DNA from: Dimorphilus gyrociliatus
Taxonomy: Eukaryota > Annelida > Polychaeta > Dinophilidae
Length of the DNA stretch: 64,000 bases
Direction of reading: 5' to 3'
NCBI GenBank assembly: GCA_904063045.1
Contig: CAJFCJ010000003.1
Coordinates: 2,776,504-2,840,503, forward strand
Position 1 is the stretch's first letter. Every line of letters begins with the position of its first letter. A model generated the notes under the pieces. It ran no database searches, was not told the DNA's origin, and saw nothing but the letters and a program-made list of their open reading frames with translations. A program made the translations under genes and the position numbers. Positions 26,001 to 37,981 of the stretch are shown here, piece by piece.

Positions 26001-26705
26001 GATTTCACGCAAGTTTGCATAAGTGGTTTATGCACGGGATCTGTTTGTCAAAAGATTAATTGGACTCAATGCTTTTTAAAGAAACCGTCACAACCTTCGA
26101 GAGATTACGATTTTGGCGATTTATGTTATGTGGCATGTAGAAAGGATAGGAATTCACCTTGCGTTAGCTCAAATTCTGAACAATCAGTATTGAAAAAACA
26201 GGAGAATTTAGAATTTTATGAATTGCTTAAAAGTATATCTAAAGACGATAAATTGGCCATTAAACTTAGATCAGGAGCACCCTGCGACGATTACAAAGGG
26301 TATTGTGATGTCTTTCAAAAGTGCCGTAGTGTGGATGCCGAAGGTCCGCTCTCACGACTAAAGAAACTGCTGTTTAGTGAGGAGACTATTGCAACAATAA
26401 GAGATTGGATAGTAAAAAATTGGTGGGCTGTTCTCTTGATGGGTATAGGACTCATCATTTGTATGGGATTGTTTATAAAGCTTTGTGCTGTCCACACACC
26501 CAGCTCTAATCCTAAATTAAAAGCAGCTGTTACTTTGAAACAAACCTTGACTTTCAGAAGAAGACATAACCGTCATCCGCAAGGTCCTCCACCCGCCTAT
26601 CAACAAGCTCAGAGTTCAGCTGGTGGACCTGCTCAGGGTAGGAGAAAGAAGCGCGTTAATGAGATTCCCATAGACCGTATAAATAAGGGTGGTAACCGAG
26701 TTTAA
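23017..26705 (+). CDS. ADAM10: ADAM10 / Kuzbanian membrane metalloprotease
   Basis: Alpha-secretase that sheds Notch, APP, cadherins and others at the cell surface. Exons 23017-23074, 23527-24121, 24351-24943, 25270-25716, 25981-26705; sum 2418 nt, 805 aa. Parts: signal peptide ([10 protein letters not shown]...); prodomain; furin site RQKR (204-207) just before DGSNTC; catalytic domain with zinc motif [12 protein letters not shown] (392-403); a Met-turn region NFIMYA; disintegrin domain ([17 protein letters not shown]); cysteine-rich stalk ([27 protein letters not shown]); membrane helix (about 712-734, [20 protein letters not shown]); cytosolic tail with [10 protein letters not shown] as in vertebrate ADAM10 and a PPPAY motif. 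No EGF repeat, as expected for ADAM10. Every catalytic residue is intact. Splice phases all agree. Confidence 0.95.
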
Positions 26706-28463
26706 GAATATAATCTTTATTGTTTACTTTTATTAAGAAAAGAGACTATCGAACAAACATGAATATTAGTTACAATGAGGAAAAAATTCGGGGTTTGTTA
26801 GGATAACATGTCTTTTAACCCAGAGTTTTTTTCTCTCATTCCATTCTCTTAATCTTTTTGGAACATGGTGCTTCTTCCTGTGTAGAATTAAATTCAAGTA
26901 ACTGAAAATAATCAAAAAAAATAAAAAACAATACTACAGTAAATTTTTATGAAGAAAAACAAGCTATTTAGGCTGCTTTATAGAGAACCGACCCTTTCGT
27001 TTTATTTAAAATTTTTTCCTTTTCTCGTTTTACTTTGTTCTTTTTTATTATTTTAAACAGTTTTTCTCCTTTTCCTATATATTTAAAAAAAATTAGTTTT
27101 ACAAACTTGTTTAACATTTAAATGACACTTACAAATCTCATTTGGAAACTTATTTACAATAATTATAAATATACAGTTTTGTATAATTTTCTTGTTTTGT
27201 AGATTACGTTATCTTTCAACAAAAAAAAAATCAAAAAAAAAACAAAACATGGATTTTTTCCCCCAAAATAATTTTTTAAAAATTAAAATATAAATAATAT
27301 ATTTCAATTAACAAATAACGATAACTAGACTTATGCAAGAGTTACCTGAATGAGAAAATGTTCTACATTTAGTATTTTTTCAAAAACATAATTAACCTTA
27401 TAAGAAATTTCACAAAAAATTGTCAAAATTCTGCATAAAAAGGATTGTTGCCACTTTTTTATCGAGTAATATACGAAACATGTATATATATATACTGTAT
27501 ATATATATATATATGTCTTTGTTTATATATTTATATAAATATATGCATCAATTCATAAATGTCATAGGCCAACAAGCTCTTATTTTTTGTTTTTTCTTTA
27601 TTGTGCAATTTCATGTAATGAATTCAAAAAATAAATAAATATTTGCTTGTGATAACTATAACAGCATCTCTCTCATTACACATAATATATATATATAACA
27701 TAAAAACCACCTACAATGTCTGAAGTAAATACTTGTGATGTATATACTATAAATTATGGAGGAAATATTGATTCAAAGTAAACAACAAAGAAAAAAAAAC
27801 ACCTAAAAATCTAGTCGTATGGCTCTCAAAAAATATAAACATATTCCTCTAAATTATAGAAAGATAGAAAGGAAATTACTGTTTTATCTGCAAATATTAA
27901 ACTGTAATTACTGCTGGATAGAGAAGGAATATTAATTTTAATATTTTCGTACGAATATTTTATATAACAATATTACAAATATTAGATATTTTATAGAGAT
28001 AATGAGAAAGATAACTCTATAAACCAAACAATAAAGGTTAAAGAAAAGAATGGAGAATTGATTATACAAAGAAAAAGTTCAAATAAAATCAAGAAAATAA
28101 ACCGACAAATCCAATTGAAAAGGAAATATCCAAGTATTTATACAATAGTATTACTTATTACATTTAAATATCATCCTTTATAAAGTACTATTAGTATTTC
28201 TTATTAGTTTATTATAAATTATAGCTAAAGAAACAAAATTACTATATAGAAATCAATTTGGTGAAAAATCAAGATTTATTTAAAATGACATTCTCTCCCT
28301 ATTCTCCAAGTGGTGCAGAGAGATTTTAAGAGAAAACAGCATGCAATGCAGTATATATTTATATATAAACTATTCATATGCAATAATATTTCTTTTGCGG
28401 TATATAAACTGTACTATAAAATTTTTCTATCGTATATAAAAAATTCAAATTTCAAAATAAATA
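26706..28463. other. Intergenic, ADAM10 3' side
   Basis: AT-rich, with A/T homopolymers and a (TA)n tract near 27480-27515. The only ORF reads through the repeat. No gene supported. Confidence 0.5.
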
Positions 28464-30612
28464 ATGAAAATCTATGATTATTATTACAGCATTTGTTTCT
28501 TTAATTTAATTAACTATTCTTTATGTTCTGGTATTCGCTGCAATCCTAGTGCTAGTATTGATACATTCCTCTACTGTACTAATGATTATCTACCAGGCTA
28601 TTTAGAGTTAAATGACCTTAATAGAAATTTATCATTAGTATCATCAATGTTTCTTACCTGCGCGAAAACTGTTCGAGATAATTATTCAAATTATACAATA
28701 AATGAGAATTTATCGTTTTTGAAGATTATTAATTGTAACGAAAGGATATTAATTAAAATTACTTCAAAGATTAATGAAATTAGTCTAATTGACTCTTCAT
28801 TACCACTTTTCACACAAGTATTTTACATTTTTCTTTCATTTATCCATCATACTAATTTATCATCGTGTCCTACAACTAGAATTATACAGTATCTACAATC
28901 TCTATAAGTTTTAAAAAGCAGTATAGGCCTATAATGTTGAAAAATAAGAATAATAGTTTAAAAATAAAAGTAAAAAGTTTATGGATAGAATCAAAATTGA
29001 ATTATATAAAGTATAAAGATATAATAGATGGATTAGATATAATACAATCATTCCATATTCTACGCAAAGTTTGTTTAGATAATCTCGACCTGAAAAGCTT
29101 AAATATAAGTAAATTAACAACGTTTTACGCCATCAATTGGAATAATAGATTAGATAAATTATTTAAATTATTTAATACTTCTTTAAATATAAAGAGTTGT
29201 ATTTATATAGAAAATGGTAGAATGAAAGAATGTAAAAAATCATTAAAAGTATTTGAAGCTGATAGATTTAAATGTTTTATTAATAAAGAAAACGAAAAAC
29301 AAATTATCTGCTCTCTATCCGAATTTCCATTAGAGGATTACAGTAATAATCTTATTAATTTGTTGAAGATTAATAGTTATATCAAAGATTTATTAATAAC
29401 TTGTAATTATTTTATGAGATTACCGAATGATATTAAAAGAGATTTAATTGTTGTCCTCCATAAAAGATATCGTATTGAAACACTCAGAATTATGGGATGT
29501 ACTAATAGAAGAGATATTATATGTAAAAACTGCAAATTTACCAATGTTTACTTGTATAATTTCAACAATAAATGCCTATTTAGATATTCTCAAAATACGT
29601 ATATTTTTGATACTGTTTCAAAAGGTTGCGGTACGACTGGTAACCTTTTTATCGATTCAATTAAAAAGTCGATAACGATATGGAATATTCAATTGTTTAC
29701 TAGTAATAACTTAAGAATTATCAATAATCTTATAGTTAAGAGTAAAATTATCCTTACTAATCCTTTAAGGGATAATCCTAAAGAATTAAAAAATGTTTTA
29801 ATTTCTCTAAATGGTTCGTTAATTATTCCCAAACTTCATGGTTGTATTAACGATAAACAATGGTTAATCGATGTATTCCGTTATAGGTTAATGAAATATG
29901 GAACAAAAGTTAATATCAATTATATTAATTAACTAATTTATCTTATCTTATTCATATTATTCTCCAATAGAATGCAAGAGATATTTTAGGAATTTCTAAT
30001 TGCGTTTGTTACAAGACAAATACAAATAATACAGAATTCTATCAATTAATGAATATTAATGATAGCCTAATTTCTTTTAATTTCAAAGTAAATAGCTGTA
30101 AAGCTATTGGAAATCTAATAGAAAATGAACTAAAGCCTAGAACAATATCATTTGTTACGGACGCTTCGTTGGGATCAAAATCTACTTATTCAATATATCT
30201 AGTACTTTTCGGTACTATCGTATTCTGCGGATTGATTATTCTATTAGGAGTATTATTCTTCGGCGTTCATACACCAATAGATTCAACATTAACCAATAAC
30301 GAACTATCTAGAATAGAAAATTTAAAAAAATTAAAAGAGAAATTATCTCTTAAATATAATGAAAGTAATGAAATTTTCAATAATATTGATGTATTATATA
30401 AAAGGAAATTACGTAATTACGAGAGAAAGATAAAGAGAGATAAGAAATTATCAAAAATACTTAAAGGAAGAGCAATAATTAGAAGGAGTTTCTGTTTATG
30501 TAAAATATTTAGTTTACTATTTTATTTTCAGTATAAAAAACAGATTTTGGACGAACGTAATCGAGTTATAAATGATTTAGTTGACGAGAATGATAAATAT
30601 ATAAATGAGTAG
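28464..30612 (+). CDS. Orphan single-pass membrane protein, LRR-like ectodomain
   Basis: I do not recognise a family. Three open segments join in phase: 28464-28817, 28922-29908, 29971-30612, giving 660 aa. The joins use CAA|GTATTT with GCAG|TAT, and AAA|GTTAAT with CAATAG|AAT. The first ~22 residues look like a signal peptide. The ectodomain (about 23-530) is leucine/isoleucine/asparagine-rich with scattered cysteines and many N-x-S/T sites, and phrases such as LDNLDLKSLNISKLTTF recall degenerate leucine-rich repeats. One strong membrane helix (IYLVLFGTIVFCGLIILLGVLFF) follows, then a ~110-residue cytosolic tail that is lysine-rich and coiled-coil-like. Extreme AT-richness and Asn/Ile/Lys-rich composition differ from the conserved neighbours. 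It could be a fast-evolving receptor. Exon structure is inferred. Confidence 0.6.
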
Positions 30613-30711
30613 CTGAGGAACGTCTCTTACATCTTTATGACAGTAAAACTTTATAACGTTAACGTAAAATGTATTTTTTAATTTAAAAGCAATGTTTTAT
30701 TAATACTATTA

Positions 30712-32929
30712 CTATGATTCACTATTCAATAGTGTGCAATAATTTTTCCATCTATTTAGGCAATGCTGTCGTTGTTCCCTTAATTTTGCTAATATTACAT
30801 CGTCTGCAAATTCTTCCTCATCTGATTCTAGAATAGAATCGAGAACTTTTTCAAATTCTAAACCATTCTGCTCTTCTTTCAAATTGTCTTCTTCGTTTTC
30901 AACAGCCTCAACAAAATCTCTTTCCGGTACTTCCTGTTCTAAGCCGTAAATAGATTTTTCTATAACGTGACTGATTGTATCTTCGACCCTTTCTTTAATC
31001 TGACCGTCTGGAGTGTTTGTTAGAGTTTCATTCTCCTCAATTTCTAAGCTTAATTGAACGTCTGTTTCTGTATCAACCATTTTTTTTTCACCATTTGTTT
31101 GACAACCAGTAGAGCATAGTACAATTTCCTGTTTGTCAGCAATTTCTCCTTTTTCCTCCTTTTCTACTTCAAACTTGTTAAAATTAGTTTGACAACTTGT
31201 GGATAATGTTTGTAGAATTGGTGTTGTTATTTTGTCAGCTGGTATCGTCAAACCAACTTCCGGTGTATTGTCTTTACTCTCCGCGACATGAGACGCACTA
31301 CAATGGCAAAAGCTAGAAGAGGATGGTGGTTGTAAAAGCAGGGAAGTGTTTCTATTGAATCTTTGTAAAGAAGGGGATATTTGTTTGCCAGACACTCGGA
31401 ATGTAAACGATTTTAATTCTTTTCTCATATCTGCAACCTTGTCTTCCAAGCTTTTAATATCCTGTACAGTAATGAAAGTGCAACCGTAATTAAGGTAAAA
31501 AAAATAGACAAAATTCAATGTTACAAACAGTTTCGTCTATGTTTTCCCTGGGTTTTGGTTGCTGCGGTTGATATTTTCGTTTTGCTCTCCATTCCGCAAG
31601 AATATCGTTGCTTTTGGCGATGAGATCTGATTTATCTAATTGAATTTTCGATTGAGAATATTGTGGGCGGTTTGGTAGCTTCTGTGAAACGCTTGTTAAA
31701 TGCGATGATAAATCTGATGAGTCGTGAGATTTTAAGCCATCCGTTGATACGAGAGCAATGCATTCGTTATCAGATGCTAAACTGGAGCTTCTTTTATTTT
31801 TAATAAAGAAAATAGTTAATCAAATCGTAAAATAAAGAATTTAATTAATTACTTTTCTATTAATTTATCAGCTTTGGCTTGCAATTCTAAAAAGGTTCTG
31901 TCTCTCCAAGGATTATTCGACTCAATACTTTGTCTAAGTAACTACAAGAAAGAATTTATACATATATTAGATATATATGTATATACATTATAATACTGTA
32001 TACTATACTGTATACTGTATGTAATCTTAATAACTTAAGTGACTATTAATTGCTCACTTCTTCCTCTAAGTTCTTTCTTTCTTCTCTTAAATCATCAAGT
32101 GTTTTGAAAGATTTTTGATTATCTTTTAACCACCAGAAATCTTTTTCGTTTGGCTTACTACGTTCCTCCCTACTCTTTGGCTCTTCTGTACGAAATCTTT
32201 CTAAATATCTATAAGAGAAAGAAAGAGAAATAATCATACGTTTGTCCGAAAATAATAGTTACTTGGCAACTGTAGAGGAATCTGCACTGTTATTTTCTTT
32301 ATAAGAATCGATATCATTTTCTATTGAGGTTGTAGAATCTTTACCATCGTAAGATTTTGAATTATAACGTTTAACATCTTCTCGCCTTTTGAAATAGTTG
32401 TCAACTCTTTTAGGGATTCTTGTAGATCTTTTAGTGTAATTTTCCTTTGCTCTCTGAGGCTTTCTGCAAGGCAGAAAGCACTAGTTGATTTATGTGTAAT
32501 ATATTTAGTATTTCATTTACTCACTTTGCATCTACAGTTGGTGAGGACCAGCTCTCAGTTAATTTTTTATCATACTAAGTGGATTCAATTAGTTGTATTA
32601 TTTTGACGAATACTTTAAATGGAGCTATTCATTACCTTTTCTTGATCTATTATGGGCCAGTCTGATAAGAATCTACTGGATGACTCAAGAGGTTCTTGCA
32701 TAGCATCTGATGGAAATTTTCTTTGTGAACCTATGGCAGAATCACGTAGACATTTTGGAAGATTTAGGTCTGGTGTTGGCATATAAAACGAGCGGGGAAA
32801 CTCTTGAGAGTTGAACGGACTAGCAAACAGAAACGTGCTTATACATGAACGTTTGAGCGATAATAAAGCATACAGAATGTTGTTTAATTAAACAGTTGAT
32901 ATTTGATATCAAAATTACCTCGAAGTCAT
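30712..32929 (-). CDS. Coiled-coil, serine-rich protein, possibly PROSER3-like
   Basis: Eight exons: 32929-32919, 32819-32636, 32574-32525, 32463-32263, 32208-32058, 31941-31853, 31790-31529, 31461-30712; sum 1698 nt, 565 aa, all phases consistent. Start is M-T-S in a tiny first exon. The most conserved-looking block is STVAKYLERFRTEEPKSREER followed by KDFWWLK (exons 4-5), then NPWRDRTFLELQAKADKLI and ILAEWRAKRKYQP. The C-terminal half is acidic with SCQTN / GCQTN repeats and ends in LREQRQHCLNRWKNY. From memory, a YxxRFRxxxPxSREER plus FWWL arrangement resembles PROSER3-type centrosome/cilium proteins, but I cannot confirm it. Otherwise an uncharacterised coiled-coil protein. Confidence 0.7.
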
Positions 32930-33669
32930 AGAGAAAGTGGAGATCAGAGTCAATTTTCATCAAATTCATAGAAAATTTTTATTGTGATTATAATCTTGTC
33001 TTATTACAGAATTTAAAAAGTTAATACGCTGCCTAGATATTTAAGCGTTCATCACAATAACATAGCTGGCGATCTGTGAACAGGAGACCAGTCATTTTAC
33101 TTTTGGCGCCAAATTCAAAAGCGTAATAAAATAACTTCAAAAAGATTTTATTCTGATAACGAAAAGATAAGAAAATACAATAAGATAAGATAAAAAATAT
33201 AATAAATTATCAAAGAATATGGTCCTTTTATAAGGATACAAATAGTTAAATAAATGCAAGCAGCTACTTTGGAATCCTACCTAGAGCAGGTCTTAATAAT
33301 TAATGCTTGCATATTAAGTAGTATAATATCTATTATAATTATTTCATGAGAATATATATTAATGAAATTTCTTTTATTACATAAAAATCAAAAATTGCAT
33401 TGAAACGTTAAATTAATTAAAACTTTACATTTTCATCACAAAACTGAATTTGATTTCCTCAAATGTTCAAGATATACGAACAGGCACGATATGAAATATT
33501 TCATTAAACTAAGACTTAGAAAGTTTGTCAGATACAAATTGCGAAAAGGATTAATATGCCATTTCTATCATTAAACATAAGCTAAAAAGCAATATTCTAC
33601 AATGGCTTCTCTATGAGTTCTGCAATGTGTTTGGTCCCTCTAAAGGGAAAGGTAGGGAAAACAATGAAA
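32930..33669. other. Intergenic between ceramide synthase A 3' end and coiled-coil gene promoter
   Basis: Contains an E2F-like palindrome TTTTGGCGCCAAA (33111-33123), 182 bp upstream of the coiled-coil gene start. The rest is AT-rich. An ORF at 33627-33809 (+) lies antisense to the last ceramide synthase exons and is rejected. Confidence 0.5.
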
Positions 33670-36600
33670 TTAAAGTTTTCCATTCTTTTTATTGTTATTT
33701 TTTTTTTCACAATCAGAACTCTCTACTTCAGATTCGCTTCTTTCGTCTTTCTCCACCTAAAAGGAGCAGGAAACCACAATTAAAATCGTTTGGATATTTA
33801 AATATGTGAAAATTAAACTTACAGTTCCAGTGATGATATATTTATACACCATTTTACAAATGAGAAAAAACCAATATACATGTAGAATCTGTTTTGGAAG
33901 AAAAACAAAAGTTCTTTGTCATTCATTCATATTCAACAGCAATTAATATCATTGATAATTTATAAATTATGGCACGAAAGAGAAGTATATAAGTATATAT
34001 TCCCCCTGACAATAAATAGTTATTATAAATTCATTCTGTTACCTGCAGAAGGGTTAATAAAGAGCAGTAGATAGTGTGCATTGGAAAATATCCAACATAT
34101 GAAATAATTTCAAAGTAAGCTGCGTAGAGTAAACTGTAAAGGGAAAAATAGATTAAAAACTATGACAATTCACCTCTTCAGAGGAGGGAATATTTTATAT
34201 TTACTTACTAATATGGATAAATGAACAATCGAGTTATGGCCCAAACAATTGTAAAGCAAACAAACAAGAAATCTGTTAGCTTTGAATATCCTAAATATTT
34301 CGCCAATTTGGCTCCCTGTTTTTTTTTGTAATGAAAAAGTAGGAATTGAGTATAAATTTACATGCTGATAGTGTCATTTCAAGTCGTTACCTCCATCCAC
34401 CAGTCGACAGCGTCATGAATTACCATGACCAAAGCCCCAAATCGAATAAAATTTGTCATGAATGTAAAAACAGTTAGAATTATCGTCGATATATGATGGC
34501 TAAACATTTCATAAAAGTCCTATTTATAATAAAGTGAAAAACACGTTATTTTCGTGAAAAACAATTCATATCATTAGTGTGTTTAAAAATTAAAAGATAG
34601 TAACCTTTCTTTTTACATCCATAAAAGATGACATTATCAAAGACCAGTAGAATGCAATTTCTATTTGATAGTACCACCATATCGATTGATCAATTGGCTA
34701 TAAAGATAGAAGGTGTTAATAAACACTGAAAATGATATATCTTGATTCAATGCATGCACATAAGGGTAGAATACATAGGAATGAGTACCTGATACGGGAA
34801 ACCAATCCAACAGTGTCTTGTATCACTAAAATATGGTTTCTTTATATGAAATAATATTAAAACGTTAAATTAATGCGTCAAAAAATATGTATTATTATAA
34901 TACGAACATCCCATAATGCCCAGATAGCATACCAAAAGATACCTTTGTAGAAAGCAAATCTCCAGCTGTTAAAACCGCATCAAATTAGCTCTTTGCTACA
35001 TTTGCAATTAGCAACCGATTCAGTGATAACTTATAATAATGTTGATTAACTCTAGAGTTGTTTATAAATGTATTGTTTTTACAATGAATTAACTTACATT
35101 GTTATTTCTTTCCCATAGAAGCCTTGTTTACTCGTATGTTATACAGAAATTTTATAAGTATAGAAAAAAATCGTACGATTAATCTTTCCTTTTCACATTT
35201 ATCTTTATGATCTGTACTAAAAATTTTCGTGACCCTGAATTATATAGTCTAAATATAAAACTAGAGTATCCTACGATTCACATATAGCATTAGACCAGCT
35301 TACTAATCAACTATATAAGTAAATCAATACACTAGTGATAAATAGATTTCCTTTAACTATTAGTATCTACAAAAATTATCTACTAAGGATTGAAAGTTAT
35401 AAGTAACTTATATTAAAAAGTTTTCCAATATACAGTATAAAAAGGTGTACTATTTTTAAATTCTTGGTTAAAGAACAAATGTCTTGTTTATAATATATTT
35501 TTTTCTATAGAATTATACCGAGATCAAATATTTTTACCCATAATAAACTAAATAAATCAATAAACTTTGCTAAAATAGATCCTTTGTTTCTTTGTAAAGA
35601 AAATTACGATATAAAACAAAGCAAGATATTTATATATTATACACTAATTAACTTAGTTATTAAAAGTATAGGTTATTTTGAACATCCAGTTAAAAGGTTT
35701 TTCTTATAACGCCGATAATAATAATAATAATAATATAAATTCTAGCCTGGTTTCCTTAAACTTTTGCATGACACTTGGATTACACGATACCCTCTTTCTT
35801 CTAAACCATCTCTCGACTTGTCTTGTGCTCATATCGGTTTTTTTTGCGAGGTCCTATCATTTCATTAGTAAATATATAATTCACTTTATAGTAAGTTATT
35901 ATTACCAACCTCTAAAGCAGGTCCTTGAGGAATCGCTTTGCGTTTCTTAAAAGCCTGCTCCAAAGCTTCAATAGGTTGAGGAGCTTTAGCTGGTTTTTCT
36001 TTTAGCTTATAATATTTTCCAATTGGGGAAGCAAAAAATCTATTAAAAAAAGAGAAGATAACAGCAATAAAAAAGTTCAAAGTATTAATTTATTTATATA
36101 GTTATATATATTTTTATAATATTAAAAAAAAATTTTATATAGACAGATGGCAAACCATATTAATTTTAATAAAAACTAAATGAACTTTATTAAATGAAAA
36201 AAGTAACAAATTTATTATTTCCATTTATATCTATAGCGTCTAGTTTAGGTAATTAATATGTTCATATACAAAAATATTATTTATTACTATAATGGAATAA
36301 CTATAAAAGTAAGCAATGCTTTTCCATTGTAAATATTAAAGCGTAAAAATCAAGGTAACAATGATATTCTTATGTTATATTTGCATTGATTCAATAGGCG
36401 TAAACTTCTTATCGTAAAAATTACTGTGTTCTTTTCAATGGGTTTTTTTTTTTTTTATCCCATATGAATGACCGTATTAGTTATTTGACTAATGATTGCG
36501 GATTGAACGCCTTTTCTATTAACTATTGTCATATTAGTAACTTTAGAAAATTGTCAATTAAGTTAGGCATTCAAGTACTTTAGCATTAAGCCCACGTGAG

Positions 36601-37059
36601 TTACTATATTTTATTCATGTAAAACGTCTGTAACCGTTTTTAAATTATTTTATTTTACCGTTGATGGTGACTAACCCCTGAAAGCAGTCCTAGTTATTAA
36701 TTAACCTATATAGGTTCTTACATATATTATGGCAAAATAATCCGCCTAGTTCTTTGATTTTTTAGGGAAATAACGAATTAAACAATAGATTATACTTTAA
36801 AATATAACTGTAAATCTGCAAATTTCAGTCATCGAGACTTATGGTAGTAATTTCCAGTAACATTAAAGAAGTAATAGATTATCGCTCACCTCTCAAAACA
36901 CAACCTAACAAAAAGTAGTAGAAACGCAAAAGGAATAGGTAATAAGGCTTCCCAAGCATTTGGCAATCGTGTATCTTTATGTTGTTCGAAATCTTTCCAA
37001 GTTATATTGGGAGGCAGCCAAAAGGAGTCCGTCCAAAACCACTCCGAAAATTTTTCCAT
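33670..37059 (-). CDS. Ceramide synthase, copy A
   Basis: ER-membrane N-acyltransferase joining sphingoid bases to acyl-CoA. Eleven exons: 37059-36890, 36039-35910, 35853-35747, 34965-34908, 34839-34789, 34697-34605, 34519-34391, 34315-34209, 34133-34043, 33888-33823, 33756-33670; sum 1089 nt, 362 aa. Features: N-terminal FWLPPNITWKDFE; first membrane helix; homeobox-like domain ending DMSTRQVERWFRRKR; SWRFAFY helix; TLC/Lag1 domain with WWYYQIEIAFYWSL, the double histidine in MFSHHIST and the HD pair in VIHDAVDWWME, both needed for activity; acidic tail VEKDERSESEVESSD, matching the phosphorylated CerS C-terminus. Intron 3 has a GC donor (ACCAG|GCTAGA). The stop at 33670 gives a tail paralogous to copy B. 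Same strand and order as copy B. Confidence 0.92.
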
Positions 37060-37981
37060 TTCTGAATCACTTAGTAGAGATAGGTGAAATGCATTTCGTT
37101 TAGACTGGTATCTCAGTCAACACCTAAGTAGCTTTTACTACTCTTGCAGCATGAAGCGAGGAATCAGTCTAAAGCAAACTCTTGTAATTTATATATCTAT
37201 ATATAGCTCATATACACTATATATACAAATTAACGCAATGCTGAGTTTGTTGACTATGTTGCTAATGCAACTATAATTTCTCGTCAAATGAGCGTCCGTC
37301 AAAATAAGATTTCCTTAGCTATGTTGAATCACAATTTTTTACAGGGACATGACGTCCTTTAAAGGTTTATAGTCTATTCAGGTTAGATAATTCTGCCTAA
37401 TCGACCGATAGAATACTAAACTATATAAAATTTCACTCTAATATATATTTTAGTATTATTTTTCAAAGCAGTTTATTACATTTGAGAATTGCATTAGTTT
37501 GTTTATGTTTTCTTTTAAATATTACATAATAAAGTACAATATCTAATAAAAAACAGAAATATTCACAAGAAAAAAAATAAGAAACAATCTTTTCTTTAAT
37601 TTAAACTATTTTCAGTTAAATAAAGTTAAAATCTTTCTTGTTTTTCATTCGTAAATAGTTTCTTAAAGATACAATTGTACTATATTTTGGTATACTATTT
37701 GGTAAAATGAGAATCATATTGGCAAGATACAAGGAATACAAGAATTAAATATGTGACATATCATTTGTAAGAGTTAGACTTGGTCTTGTAATAATTGCTT
37801 AAAAAATAATCTTTAATTTGTATAAAAGGTCGTAAACTTACTTAAATTTATGAAAAATGTAGATTAATTCGAATGGGGGGCGTCATTCCAGTTATACAAC
37901 ATACAAAAGTTATGTATAACTTTTCAGCTCTCACCATTACTAGCTTATAAGGGGAAGATAGTAGTAAATATCAAGGAAAAT
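37060..37981. other. Spacer between the tandem ceramide synthases
   Basis: About 920 bp between the stop of copy B and the start of copy A. AT-rich. It must hold the 3' UTR of B and the promoter of A. No coding exon or mobile element seen. Confidence 0.5.

Noticed and set aside
33627..33809. 60-aa plus-strand ORF
   Set aside because: Antisense to the last exon of ceramide synthase A.
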